This document shows, one piece after another, positions 22,001 through 37,176 of a DNA stretch of 64,000 nt (position 1 is its first letter; every line of letters starts with the position of its first letter). A model generated the notes under the pieces. The model was given only the letters and a program-made list of their open reading frames with translations, had not been told where the DNA came from and ran no database searches. A program made the position numbers and the translations under genes. The DNA is from Phialocephala subalpina (Eukaryota > Ascomycota > Leotiomycetes > Helotiales > Mollisiaceae). Location: the NCBI GenBank assembly GCA_900073065.1, contig FJOG01000006.1, forward strand, positions 974,881-1,038,880, read 5' to 3'.

Positions 22001-22553
22001 GACAGGCGTGTCTTATGAACGACGGCAGGGGCAGTTGCGCAGCATCTTTCCAGAAAGAACCCGACAACCAAGTCAAAGCTCAATCCCTTCCTTGATGTCG
22101 ATTCAGCCCCCCTCGCTATCTTCAGAGATGTAACCCGCTACTGAATCTTCAAAAACCAACTCCACTGTCCCGGCACAACATCCTGCCGCGATTTTGTGAG
22201 GGCTGCAGTGCCAGTCGGAGGAGTTACGACCTGGATGGATTTAGATTAGACACTTGTGGGCTTCGAAGACCTCGAAGTCTTGATCATAGCATTTCGGTAT
22301 CCCTGAAATGGAGCACGGAGATCCTTGAAATAAACAATGCTTGCGAGAGGCACGACGGCAAAGAAATCCTATAATACTGTATGCTGCTCAACAAATACAA
22401 GCAGAACTAGCAAACCCTTACAAATGCATGATGCAATTTTCTGTGATCTCCACCAATTTGCGAGACATCATAGCTACAGGCTCACACATCCTAAAAGCAG
22501 GCCAGCAATGTTCCTCACAATGTATGCAAGCAATTGCACACCTTTCCCCCTTC
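19006..22553. other. Gene-poor stretch
   Basis: About 3.5 kb with no supportable gene. Short open frames occur on both strands, but none carries a domain and neighbouring frames do not splice into a coherent protein. A segment near 20930-21080 reads as a moderately protein-like frame rich in His/Arg/Asp (NRSGKSQVHDDHRHRLPAHH) but ends at stops on both sides. A perfect 11-bp stem (CTTCATACATC / GATGTATGAAG, 15-base loop) lies at 21434-21470. It could be gene remnants, a non-coding transcript or plain spacer. Confidence 0.45.
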
Positions 22554-24630
22554 CTAGATCGGAAATTGCCACCAGTGAGCATGAATGAAGTCACAGCTTG
22601 CCTTGTTGACACTTTTATGCTCGGTATAGAGGCTCTTTCCCTTTGCATCCGGTCTTTGGAAGACTAATTGAGACTGGGTCTTATTGTCGAATTGTGGCCA
22701 GTGTGCTGAGGATGGTGACTTGAGGGCCGGAAGCGAGTTCGGATTGAGGCTGTTGATGAAGCCAATATCATAGCGTTGAAAATTCAACATCAGATCCTGG
22801 TCCGCTGAAATCGGACCATCATGTTCTCGCCCCTGCGATGACCAGTAGGAAGTCTTGAGAAGGAGAGGAAAACTCACTTGTAGGGGAATAGGAAGTAAAA
22901 ATCACTCGAGTGAGGTACTGAGATATATCGGTTAGTCTGGTACACTCTCCTTTTGATTCAAGCTCTTACCTCCATCCCGACACGGATTGCAAGACGGAAT
23001 TCCAACAGACTAAGAGACCATTGATTAGCAATACCTCTTGCCATTAGGAGAAAGGCTATCCTACACTTCCAGACAGGAGCCACAGCCGAGACTTGAACTG
23101 CTTGCAGGTTCGCAGGACATAACATCTGGACATCATTCTCGATAGCAACTGCACGATTCCATTGTCCACCAGACAACGGAGGTCCGACATTCAGATATGA
23201 TGTGACCGGGTAGTACGACAGCAACTCTTGCATAGTATCATTGGGAGACAAGGGAAAGTTCTGGTCTGTGGCTTGAAGGATAGCAGCACCAGTACCCATG
23301 CTGTTGTAGATTGGGACCCCCTCAATGAACTCGTTCGTGGTCGTCCTACATCAAGATTACAACGTAAGCTGAACTCGTTTAGTAAATATCAATGGCGTTC
23401 AGTAGTAGGCTACAACTCCTGAAAGTGTCTATTTTCAATGTTCCATCCTTGCCTGGACTCTCCTCTAGCTAACAGTGAGAGTGGGGATTCGAAGTCGCTG
23501 TTGGAGAACACTATCGTGTATGCGGTCACAAGGGTATCGATTGGCACGTTCTGAAGACTTTCTAGATTGATCCACTTATCACCTGAGATGTTGCATCTAT
23601 CTTAATTAGTATAGTCTCTATTTTAAAGATATAATGCTTACCCAACTGCGGTCAGAATGTCGTTTTGCGACTTCTGGTGGCTGGGTCATTCCAGTTTCGG
23701 ATCGCAGATAGTGCCGTAGCAGAACCGCTCTGATATCAGGATCTCGGAGTCAGTATGACTTTTATTCAAGTAGGGAAATGGTGATTTAGATGTCTGAGGA
23801 TTTCTGGGACATTCATGCGTGTCTCGAGAATCTAGAGGCGGCAAGGAATGACCTACATGAAGGATGGTACCTCTGAAGAGGCCATTAACATCTGCGTTGT
23901 TGGCGAACATCTGATGAGCTGCAGAGTCCGCTCCAGCTGAGTGGCCCCTAATAACAACCTTAGTTGGATCTTCCCCAAAGCTTTGGAGGTTTTGTTGGAC
24001 CCCTGGAAAACAAACCAGTCAACAAAGAGTGTTCTAGGAGAGATGGGACATTGAGCCAGGAGAAAATCATGGGCTCCAACACCTACATTGCAAGGCTAGA
24101 CGTTGATCGAGGAGGCCTAGGTTCCAGAATCAAGCATCGCCGGACGGGAAACCAAGAAAGCTGAGCCGGTAGTTGATAGCAATGAAGATGAACGGCGCAC
24201 TAAGCTGAACGCTCGTTTGGATAAGATATCGTCCATCATAGTCAGACTTATCGCTATTATTGAAATTGCCACCGTGAATGAACACATAGACAGGTAGCAG
24301 CTTCGCAGTGCTCCGGACGTGGACAAAATCACCCTGCGCCGGTCGGACAATATCGAGGGTCAAGCAATCCTCAGACTGGGTGAGAGAACTCGATGGCGAG
24401 CCCACCTTCAGCTCGTAACCTCGATTCCTGACAGGTCCTGAGACATTCAAAGTACCCAAATCCGCCACTACTGGGAGCGGAGGGGCGAGGCGGAGAGCAC
24501 CAATAGGTGGTTGCGCATAAGGGACTCCGATGAAAATGTCGGTACCTGTGGCGGAATCCTGACGCCCAGTATAGTTGGTGCAGAAGCAGAAGCCGATGAA
24601 GGTTGCGACGAGGATTTGGAAGGACAGCAT
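22554..24630 (-). pseudogene. Type-B carboxylesterase, decayed
   Basis: The minus strand holds pieces of a carboxylesterase/lipase of the alpha/beta-hydrolase fold in correct order. They are a signal-like MLSFQILVATFIGFCFC, IFIGVPYAQPPIGALRL, SEDCLTLDIVRPA, VFIHGGNF and INYRLSFLGF. Next come NLGLLDQRLALQ, the nucleophile elbow RGHSAGADSA (usually GESAG), IYNSMGTGAAILQ and, at the end, FINSLNPN and LVFQRPDAKG. The segment normally joining the signal peptide to the catalytic domain is largely missing. The frame is broken by a TGA at about 24131 (after FPSGDA) followed by a shift, and the middle third (23900-23300) cannot be read in one frame with plausible introns. Hence a pseudogene; sequencing error alone would not explain the number of lesions. 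Confidence 0.7.
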
Positions 24631-25309
24631 CGTGGCATGCGCTCTTCTGGAGTGGGAGGTTCAAGTTTCCTGGGACAATGTTGGAAAGGAAGTCTCGCGG
24701 TTGAAAATAACTAGAAATTTGTGACCCCCAATCAGGTAAGCGAGTTGCGTTTGCTCCTCTCTAAGAAGAAGCGACGACGTAATTAGTACCGACTGCATCT
24801 TTAGCCATCGAAAACAAGAAGGATAAACATGCGTTTGAAGGTCAAGGGTTTGCGCAGGCAGTTATCATCTTGAATATTTTATGATTTGAAGGCGTTTTGG
24901 AGCAGACCATCGCGCTCGACAAATGAGCATCAGGCTATAGTGACATTGAACGAATTGGCCACGACCGTGGATATCAAGACTTCAATGTCCCACCAACCCT
25001 GGAAACTTCTGTTCAGAGGCTCAAATATTGAGAGCCAGAAATCGCCAGCCCAGAGTACCTGGCTTGGTGCTCTATTTACCAAATTCTCACATTGAAGCTG
25101 GATAATGTTTTGATCGAAATTTGGAACGACAAAATCGCACAATAGAAGAAACGATGTTGATGATCTTTGAAATCAGATGTAATTTCATGAAATGCTCCTA
25201 TATCGGCAAGGTGTGGCCTGCCATACAGCTGCAAACCTACATAGAACTCCTAATGCTGATGCATGCATATATCCTCTAACGCCATCTCCCATCCTCATGA
25301 CTAGTCGAA
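24631..25309. other. Intergenic, no gene seen
   Basis: Between the decayed esterase and the 3' end of ERO1. Two ~70-codon open frames overlap on opposite strands (24886-25142) without recognisable features. Confidence 0.45.
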
Positions 25310-27229
25310 TCATAACTCGTCCAATCTAGGTCTTTTGATCACCCACTTCTTGGGGCTGACTGGCAATCCAATGTAATTATTCCAAGCCTTTGAGGTCTCG
25401 AGAGCGAATATCTCCCATCTGGATTACCGTTAACCATGAACTTGAAGGCATAATTTCAGAGGACTTACACTTTCTTAGGGGCATTGATCCATCCCCTAAC
25501 CACATACTTGCTCACCCTCCACATGAGCTCAATTTCTGCGTTGAACTCGTCCACTAAGGTCGCATTTGGTGGTAGGCGTGCCCTGTAGAACTGGTTCGGG
25601 TCGAACTCATCAGTTCCATCATCCTCTGGCTCTGGCTCAGAAAATTCTTTCCCAGGGATAACGTGATGAGGCTTGGTGACACGATCCGGGAAAGCAGGTT
25701 CAACATGCTCTGCTTCAACCATCGTTCTAAAGCTGTTGATTGCCTCTAGCGAGCTCGAGATACGCGCAAGAGTGTTGAAAAGAGCAACCAGCTCCGTTCT
25801 CTTCAACATTGGAATGTCTTCGGAGTTGTTGTCAAACTCAAACAAAACCTTTAACGCAGCTCCGTATCCTGCAGTCTGCAACTTGCCCCAAAGACGGCAT
25901 TTGTCGCAGCCAACACAATCCATAATTCGGCTGACGTTTCTGAATCTATTTCGGAAATCTTCCTTCAAACTGGGACCTTCGCCATTCACAAACATGAGAC
26001 TTTCATCGAAGATTTGAGGTACTGTACCCGCCTTTGAAGTCAGAGCCTGAACCTTGGCCTTGGTAGCACGATCCTGTGCCGGATCACCTGAGCAGAATGT
26101 GTAATCCTTCAAGTATGGACCCAGCTTGGTGACAGCTCTCAGAACTAGAGCATAGTTAAAATACAAGTTGGAGATCCTGTCAGGAAAGTCGTGGAGTCTG
26201 TCCTTGTAGCATTGAACATTCGGATACCACTCTCCAGTGGTCTGATTGAGGTAATCCCAGCAAAGATGAGTACTGATAGACGTGTGCATGCCAGAGACGA
26301 CTCTGTAAAACACGCGTTTCTCCAAGCACTGGTCCTCATGCTCGAGACCTGTCTCCGTAACGAATGGTGCATTTGGAGTATGTTCTCGGACCTCTTCAAG
26401 AACTTGCTGTCTCCCATGCTCCCGAATGACATTTTGAAGCTCGTTTACAGCCGGACCTTTCTGTTGGAATGGAGAAGATCCAAGGGAAGCGGATTTTGGG
26501 AAAGATGACTTTGAAAAGCAGTTCTCCCGGTAGATGGCGTCCCAGACCTGCTTGGTGCCCTCTCCTGCGTATCCGGTAAACCGTTCCGGATTATCCACCA
26601 AGCTCACATAATCCCCTTTTGAGCCAGCTCCTTCGTCTTCTGGGACACAATAATCTCGCTCATCGCATTCATCGTCGTATTCTACCACGCAACTCTCCCC
26701 AACGTCCTGCCCCAACATTCCTTGCAGTGGTTTCTCCGGCCCACGCTCTTCTTGCAACTGCTTCCCAGGATGTCTCGCTTTCGGCCCTGATAACTTCCCT
26801 AGTTCTTCTGCCCTCCATACTAGTGGAATATCCTCTTCATTCTCCAACGTGTTTACAGCACATGCAATGTTCCCGCACATGCCATTCGCATCGTTCCAGA
26901 AAGGGCATTCCTTGCCAAAGAGGTTTAATCGGTAATATGCGAAGAAGTCGGTGTTCTTTGTGATATCGGTGAGAGAAGGTCGCAGCTGCTTGTTGAGTTG
27001 ATCGAGTGTCGAGTAGGAAGCGCAGGCGTCCGAGACAATCGCTTTTGGAGATATCTGATTGTAGGCATTAGACAGGTATGCCTGGTAGAAAAGAAGTGCG
27101 TACCGCGCAAACATCAGGACTTGGTGGGTTCGCCCTCGATGCGCTCTTGGTGTCTGCCGCGTGGGAGGTCCCAAGAAAGGCAAAGACAGCAAGATAAAAG
27201 ACCTGCGCAGCAGTCTTCATGTTTGTCAT
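25310..27229 (-). CDS. ERO1: ER thiol oxidase ERO1
   Basis: Three exons (27229-27104, 27054-25469, 25418-25310) give 606 aa. Exon 1 supplies a signal peptide (QVFYLAVFAFLGTSHA) and joins at PDVCA/ISPKAIVSDACASY, restoring the conserved ERO1 N-terminus. The body has YRLNLFGKECPFW, MCGN-AC (shuttle cysteines), GYAGEGTKQVWDAIYRENCF, HTSISTHLCWDYL and the active site DCVGCDKCRLWGKLQ near residue 415. ERO1 is a FAD enzyme that oxidises PDI using O2 in the ER. The third exon (GT at 25468, AG at 25419) replaces a shorter ending and finishes RPRLDEL. The start could also be the second ATG (27220). The length is normal for filamentous fungi. Confidence 0.95.
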
Positions 27230-28098
27230 AAGACACTAGGTCTTTATCCCTAGTTTCTTGATGTATTTAGCCAACGTGCCAAAGGTTGGAGAGGCTATAT
27301 GCAGGTGGTGGGGTGTATCGGTCGAAATTGATCAAAGGAATTGTGGATATTGAACCATGAATTCGGCGTTCGCTCAGCAAGACAATTGAACACGGTGGTC
27401 TTTTCCTACGAATCCATTACCAAACAAATTATAAACATTAATATGTGGAAGGAAGTTTGTTTGTACAGAAGGTGATTTTAAATCACTTTAGGTTTCGGGA
27501 TATCTGTCAATTTGGATTGTGGTTCGACGATTACAACTCAACTGGCCATGAGGTCAGACGTGAGTTGCGCCACCACCTGGGCACTTGCTTTGGCGAATGC
27601 CGACGGTCTGTGCCTGGCTGAAGTGGCTTGACCCCAAATAGATTTTGACATTTCCCTGGCCCCATTCTCTGGTAGCGGCAGGTGATTTTGCATTGGTCTT
27701 TTAAATTTCAGGTTTGCAGCTGATTGAATTCAAGTCAGAGAATGAATGTAATATTCTCCAACAAAATTCTCATCACGGCGCACACACTTATTGGTTCTAT
27801 GCATTATTGCGCAAGGATGCAAAGAGATGTCTGTTCATTGTGTCCTTAACACCTCCAATGCCATATCATACAACGTCGTCCGTCCTCTCAATCAGAAAAC
27901 TCCCCAGCAAAGTAGAGAGATCGTACACAAAACAGGGTGTCCATTAACCATAATCTAGTACATCGAAAGGGTTGTGGTGGAAGCTAGAAAGTAGAGACCG
28001 TAACATCATCAAAGTATACGCCGTTGTGGAAGAGTCTTGTGCTGCGTCGCCCGAACCGCCAAGTGCAAATCAAATTCAATAGCATGACTCCTTTGCAA
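27230..28098. promoter_or_regulatory. ERO1 upstream region / CKS1 3' flank
   Basis: 869 bases with no supportable gene. AT-rich DNA with AATTATAAACATTAATATG near 27425-27445. No unfolded-protein-response element of the strict CAGCGTG type is seen. Confidence 0.4.
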
Positions 28099-28629
28099 TT
28101 ATTGGGTCGGTGGTACGTAGTTGATGGGCCTCCTGTAATGATAATTTAGCGACTGCCAGATCATACATGCTGCAAGAGCTTACTTGAAGAGAAGTATGTG
28201 GGGTTCAGGTTCATGGACTTCATAATGCTCCCATCCCAGACTCTACGCAACATCTGGTCAGTATAGGCTTAAGCAGAAACAGATAAGGACTATGCAGACC
28301 TGTGTGATTCCCAAGCCTCGCCATTCCTCCTCCCACAGCAATTTCAAGGTGCCTTTAGAAGGGTCATGATACTCCTTGGGAATGGCCTTCAGCATGTTCT
28401 TCGGAAGCTGAACATGGCGGTATTCGTATTCATTATCGGAATACCTATAAGTAGATGACATTAGCTCATGTTTCTCTATTTCGCTACGATTCTAAATAGA
28501 GGGGTAAAGAGGTGTTGACCTGGAGGAGTAGTGGATTGAGTCGATGAACTCTTCTAGACGCGCTTTCTCCGATTCGGTGAGTTGGCGGGGCACCTTGTTC
28601 CGTCGATTGTAATCCAAGTCTGAGGACAT
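28099..28629 (-). CDS. CKS1: Cyclin-dependent kinase regulatory subunit CKS1
   Basis: Four exons (28629-28520, 28444-28300, 28242-28184, 28132-28099) give 115 aa. The Cks fold is complete: [31 protein letters not shown] and the beta-hinge motif [13 protein letters not shown], with the anion-binding residues typical of the family. The protein starts [18 protein letters not shown] and is normal in length. CKS1 binds CDK1 and phosphorylated substrates and drives multisite phosphorylation at cell-cycle transitions. The last exon codes for only eleven residues. The gene lies head-to-head with the RSC4-like gene. Confidence 0.96.
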
Positions 28630-29454
28630 TTTGAAATCGGTAATTGTGTCCTCCTTGGTCCTCGGGATTCGAGATATAGAGGTGGACTAGAAATCGCGGG
28701 GCACGCGACTGATATCCCACGCGCAAGCACAATCCAAGATTCTGCCTCTGCAGAATAGAAGTAACTGAAGATGATAAGTGCGCGACAACAAAAAGCAACT
28801 TGTTGACTTCTGGAGGTTGCGCTTAAGGGTCGGTTCTGCGAAAGAGTGGAATTGCCAGGAGGCTCGGCGGGCGGTGGCAGATGGGTTCGTGTAGCAGCTG
28901 CAAGTAAAGCAAGAGGGAAAAGTTCAGATTTGAATGCACTTGTGATTTGGTGCTGTGAAGAGAAAGATGAGTGCAGGTTTCCGCCAGTAAACAAACCTCA
29001 AAACAAATCCGAGAGCCTTGTCGCTTGAATCTATTTGGTACCAAAGGGTACTAGCGCCGACCCACCTCATTTACACGTGACCCATCATAATTATGTGAAT
29101 CGATCTGCCCATTTGCAGCAGTGAATTTCAGTGTATGCACGCTTGTGATACAATCGAGCGGTAGGAAGAGTAATATCACGGCGGAACGCATAGTCTCACA
29201 GGAAGTCCGAGGACAACGAGGATTTCCAAGATTTGGTGGTGTTTTCACGCAGAACATCGTCGCGAGTCTCGCCAAACCCGCTCTGCGACCAACCAACAAG
29301 GATCCGCAAGACACCAAAAGCTCCCCTTCGCGCCTTGCACCGCGTCGCTGCGCCGATTTCAGCAGCCATTGAACCATAGGACAATACCTTGGAACATCCG
29401 CAACTACTCGATAATTCGAATTTGGAATCCGCGACCCACATCCCAAAAGGACAG
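28630..29454. promoter_or_regulatory. Divergent promoter region CKS1/RSC4-like
   Basis: 825 bases between divergent start codons. Several 70-146-codon open frames overlap here on both strands, but they contradict one another and show no domain. Confidence 0.45.
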
Positions 29455-31976
29455 ATGGAGAAACGAAAGGCGTCGTCGAGTGGGGGAGCGGCTGCAGATG
29501 ATCTGGATGATCGCGGAACGAAGAGGAGAAAGATGCCTAGTGTAAGTTCTTAAAATCTTCACGGTGTGCGAGCAGAAGTCGAGCGTCGGTTGTGCTTTTT
29601 GTTATTGGCGATGGGCGGCGGACTCGGAGCGGCATGGGCATGCGCAAAGCTTCATGGACACTGCACCATCCCTAGACCCTTCATTTTCATCGAAGACGAC
29701 AAGGCTGACACCACAAAAGGACAATATCGATGTCGAGACCGCGGAAACAACGACCCAAACTGGGCTACAGCTCTGCGAGACTCTCAAGCTGACGGCAGAT
29801 AAATCGTACGTATCTAGCATCTACATTACTCCTTTGCGACAGCTACACTGCACCATACCAGCCCTCGTGCGGACAGTGGATTACTCTCACTTCTTCCGTA
29901 CTTGTCGCGGCCAAAAGGGGTTTCCACATTCACATATATTGCCCTTGACTCGTTTCTGAACAAGAGCTGACAGCAATTTTTCTTTGCAGTGGGCGACAGA
30001 TTGCAACGGCTTTCCTCGCCCTTCCAAACAAACGAGACCTCCCCGACTATTACGATGTCATCAAGATGCCGCTCGCGATTGATACGATCGAGGCAAAGCT
30101 CCGACGCAAGGAATTCCCCAATCTGTCGGCACTCGAAAGTTATTTCAAACGCATGATATCCAATGCCAAAGAATACAATCAGAGAGGATCAGAAGTTTAT
30201 GATGACTCGGAGCGTTTACGGAAGGCACTAAGCAACTTCATGACGAGATGGAACCCTGCCTACAAGACCCCTGGCTACGTTGCTACGCCTGTACCTATAC
30301 CAAGTAATGGTCAAGCAGATGGACCTGCCAGTGATGGTGAAGCAGATGCGGATGGGGAGCCAGATCCTGATGTCGAAAGTCAATCCATGGCCAAACGCAA
30401 GCCAGGTCGTCCTCCCAAGAACGCGCAGGCTCCTCAAAGATCCAGTGAGACGCCAGTTTTATCCGAGTTCCAATATGCTGGTGTTAGCTTTCAAGGCCTC
30501 ACCTTCCAACAGGCTCAAGAGAAAATCATTGAGGACATGATTCGCAAGAAGGAATTTGAAGAGTTAGCATACCTTGTCTTTTGATACTACATTCACTAAC
30601 AACTTGTTTTCAACAGGGACGAATTCGCGCATTTCGAGCCATTTCTTGTACTTCCCTCCCGCTCCGACTATCGAGATTACTACAAAGTAATCAAGAATCC
30701 AGTCAGCTTGAAGACATTCCAGAAGCGCATCAAAGGCGTGCAAGGTAGAAACACTGCCACAGGTGTCTCGGATTTCAAAAGCTGGGCTGCTTTTGAAGAT
30801 GAGTTTAGCGTTGTATGGAAGAATGCCTACCACTACAACGAAGATGGCAGCAGTATCTTTGTCCTGGCTAAGGAGTTAGAGGTCAGTTCATCAATCTTTT
30901 TGAATTCTGTTCACCCTATTGACGATCACAGAAAACATTCAGACAATACCTTCAAGAGGCCAAGGCCGCTGTTCCAGAACCGGCTGGTACAAAGATCAAA
31001 ATCAAGCTTAACGATGTAGCACCTAAAGAGAAGATTATGCTCAAATTCGGAAGCAAAGCTAGCCCAGCCGCATCCCCTGCTCCACAACTTGCTCCTCAAC
31101 CCAACGGCTCAGCAAATGCTTCTGCGGCGACAAATGGTACAAGCCGTCGGAATCCATTTGGTGGCTCATATTCGTCTGCTACACCTGCTCCTAGCTTAGA
31201 TCAATTGGAGCGCGCGAGGAGTGCGTCTGGATCAGCACCATCCCCAACACCGTCGAACTCGGCCCCAGTCAAGAATGAAGAAGGTGCTCGAAATTCTCCT
31301 GCCATTGCAGCAAATTACAACTATCGTAGCTCGAGTCAAGCTGTTTCCACCCCTGGTCTCTCTGCTAATGGCATGCTACCACCATCAACACCGGGTCTTT
31401 CAAATCCCTCCAACGCTGGGGGCTATGCACAGTCTTTCAACCACCATGCACAGCAGAGTTCGGTAAATGCAGGTTTCGAGGCTATGTGGAGGGCACCAGG
31501 AAAAAGTAAGCTTTTGTGTTGGTTTTTTATTTGCAGGCTTGCTGACTTCTCTAGATGCATCAGATGCTATGATTACAAACCTCAGCCTAGCTACACATCC
31601 AGGACTCAACATCTCGAAGCACTTCAAAATGGATCTTCCACCCTCTCCTACAATGACTCAACAATCCATTACCATAAACCTCCCTGCGACCCACTACTAC
31701 CTCCAAATTAAGCCAACTATCTCTCCTTCACTGCTCGATCGTCAGCATAAACTCTTCGTCACGTCTGGCACTCAACGATTGCATGCTATGCCGACGATTC
31801 CTGGCCATTCTGTCGACACTACACACCCTCTCTTTGAAGCACGTCTCCTCCCTGGTGTTAATCGCATTGAAGTCGAATTGATTGCTGCGTTACCAAAAGG
31901 AGCCCCGAAGCCGGCTAATGGGCAAGATGTGGAGTTGGAAAAGATCACAGTGTTTGCCAATCTTTTGAGGGCATGA
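29455..31976 (+). CDS. RSC4: Tandem-bromodomain chromatin remodeller subunit (RSC4-like)
   Basis: Six exons: 29455-29541, ~29630-29805, 29990-30562, 30617-30881, 30932-31505 and 31555-31976, about 698 aa. The start of exon 2 is the least certain junction (CTCGGAG/CGG chosen for phase). Two bromodomains are visible. The first runs LPNKRDLPDYYDVIKMPLAI to AKEYNQRGSEVY. The second runs DEFAHFEPFLVLP, DYYKVIKNPVSL to WKNAYHYNEDGSS. Each has the acetyl-lysine-binding Asn after Tyr. A KRKPGRPPK AT-hook-like motif lies between them, and a conserved beta-rich C-terminal domain ends ELEKITVFANLLRA. This architecture is that of Rsc4, which anchors the RSC nucleosome remodeller to acetylated H3. The N-terminus is Lys/Arg-rich, consistent with a nuclear protein. 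Confidence 0.88.
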
Positions 31977-32813
31977 GGGGTAACTTTGGTATGTCGTAGG
32001 AGGAATGAATTTTACGCGGCGCTTCTGTTCATAGGGAAAGTAGTGATGGCGTTCTGGCGTAGCATTCCTGCTTGCATTGGACCTTGCAGAGAGTCTGTTG
32101 ATCAATGTAAACTATGTGTTGTTTAATTCAATAGCCACTAACGAGAGCCGTCTAATTGATACTATGAGTGTACAGTTATGAAATCTTGTCCTTGAACATA
32201 AATTTTGACTGAGGCACTCGGGTGTGATGTAGAAAAGGGCGCCACTTGAATTGTCCTGACATTGGAGAGAGAATGAAGATGAACCAGCTTTCGAACAGAA
32301 CAGTAACAGTTTAGAATTATTATTTGGCTGTCATGTTTATATTTGTTATATTGCTAGTTCCACGTCTTGACTGACGAATGTAAGATTACCTGATATTATG
32401 GTACTTTGACTGAACAACTTCACCATGACTCCTGATGTGATGTCTGCATACTTTGCAAATTAGGAGCCTCGATGCCTCCAAGAACAGTCCCAAAAGTGGT
32501 TGATTGAAACTCTGGAGTTTCATTCCACTTAAATCTTTGGTTCATCAGGTTCAGAGACTTTGGTCTTGATAAATGTCCTAGGATCTTTGGTACTTCCGTA
32601 CTTTGATCTGTCGCTTTTTTCCAAGACCCTGAGAGTTGAGGTTCACAAGTGGACCCATAATAAAACTCTCAGCCTCGTATCTCAGGTTCAACGCTAACGA
32701 TTTAGTTTCGGTTGTGGAGCTAAGTAAACCCACGAGATTTTTTTTGTTCAAGAAGGGAATTTGTCTCCCCGCCATCAACCTTCAATCCCTTTCTCAACAC
32801 AAAATAATCCAAC
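31977..32813. promoter_or_regulatory. Upstream region of SSB1
   Basis: 837 bases of 3' flank and promoter with no gene. A pyrimidine-rich leader (TTGTCTCCCCGCCATCAACC... and TTTCTCAACACAAAATAATC) precedes the ATG, as expected for a highly expressed gene. Confidence 0.45.
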
Positions 32814-35872
<3,059 letters not shown>

Positions 35873-36447
35873 ACTGCTTTCTGCTTTCTGGCAATCTCGG
35901 TGCACTGGGATGGACGTTGCTGCATGGAATTTTTCATGATCATGGATTGGCTAATCTGCTTTCCGGCTCTCTCACTGGGTTCATAAAAAGTCATTTGCGA
36001 GTTTCTGATGTGGTTACTCTTTATGATCCCGGGATGCTTTCCTTCTTCTCTATGGGCATAAAGCGCGCTTGTAGAACACGGAAGAACGGGAGCGTTAATC
36101 AAATTGAAAGAAATCGTCCAAATATGTGAGGCTCTATGTGATTTACATTGTTCACTTGATGACTTCAAGACTTGACGAACGGTCCAATAGGTGACCATTT
36201 CAGTATTCTGATACATAAAATTTTCGAGTCTCTCGGATTCTGTTCCTTTTACGCGCAAGTCTTGGAGCTCTTGCGATACTACGCTCATACCGTATTTCGA
36301 AGGTCAAGTGTAAAAAGACCCAGTGCAAGTATGAATTTCTCTCAGTTAAAATTGCAAGGTTGATACGACCCCTGAACAGGCTGAAGTACGCCACCAACTC
36401 TCCACTTGAACCCCACTGAAACCTCTCACCAGTAACAACGACAAGTC
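35873..36447. other. Intergenic, no gene seen
   Basis: SSB1 3' flank and the promoter of the F-box-like gene. No supportable open frame or repeat. Confidence 0.45.
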
Positions 36448-37176
36448 ATGTCAACCACCAATTCGAAACTCTTTCCCTTCCTCGAGCTCCCGCCCGAAAT
36501 CCGCGAGAAAATATATATCCTCATCTGCCACCAATCCGCCCCACTCTCTCTCCACATTCCATCCTCCTCTCCTCCCGAACCATCTCTCGACCTCGACTGC
36601 TCTACCCCACAATCCTCCTTCCCACACGCGCTCTTGCAGACCTGCACACTCATCTACAATGAACTCCGTCCAATCTACTTCACGCACAATACATTCAGTC
36701 TCAATATCCGCCGGCGGAACGATGACTGGGCATATTTCCTCTCCCCCGCCTTTCAAGACAATCGACGCCAGATTCGCAGCTTGAACATTGTGATCTACAG
36801 ATTCGGAAGCCACGATTTCTTCACTAAGGATTTCTGTCCTATACTGGAAGATTGTATTATGAATGGACGATTACGAGATCTGGATATTACTGTCAAAGAG
36901 GCGTTTCTGAGGGGGGCAAGACATTGTGAGGGCGCATTGAGAGGTGGGTTTAGGGACTTTGCGGGTTTGGAGACGTTGAGAGATTGGGTGGCGTTGAAGA
37001 AGGTTATGTTGGATCCTTATTTGGAGAGGGGGGTTCTCAGGAGTGGGAATTTGGATGGCGTTGATATTACGGATGCTTTGGGTGGAGGGCGGATGGAGAT
37101 ACGTGATGTTACGTACTTGCTCGGCGGATTGGGTGCAGAGCAGGGCAGAGCATATGGAGGGAGGTTATTTGGATAA
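36448..37176 (+). CDS. F-box-like fungal protein
   Basis: A single exon of 242 aa starting MSTTNSKLFPFLELPPEIRE. The LELPPEIREKIYILIC stretch is the F-box-like helix found at the N-terminus of hundreds of Pezizomycotina proteins, followed by LLQTCTLIYNELRPIYFTHN, the next conserved step. The remainder (TFSLNIRRRNDDW, IRSLNIVIYRFG) resembles the usual weakly conserved C-terminal domain. F-box proteins recruit substrates to SCF ubiquitin ligases through SKP1. Whether this class does so is unproven. Codon use shifts from C-rich to G-rich wobble along the gene, which is unusual but also seen in the nearby Gal80-like gene. Confidence 0.8.
   Translation: MSTTNSKLFPFLELPPEIREKIYILICHQSAPLSLHIPSSSPPEPSLDLDCSTPQSSFPHALLQTCTLIYNELRPIYFTHNTFSLNIRRRNDDWAYFLSPAFQDNRRQIRSLNIVIYRFGSHDFFTKDFCPILEDCIMNGRLRDLDITVKEAFLRGARHCEGALRGGFRDFAGLETLRDWVALKKVMLDPYLERGVLRSGNLDGVDITDALGGGRMEIRDVTYLLGGLGAEQGRAYGGRLFG

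Noticed and set aside
22341..22667. 108-codon plus-strand open frame
   Set aside because: Its second half is antisense to the recognisable C-terminus of the decayed carboxylesterase.
28554..28994. 146-codon minus-strand open frame upstream of CKS1
   Set aside because: Overlaps CKS1 exon 1 in another frame; no domain.
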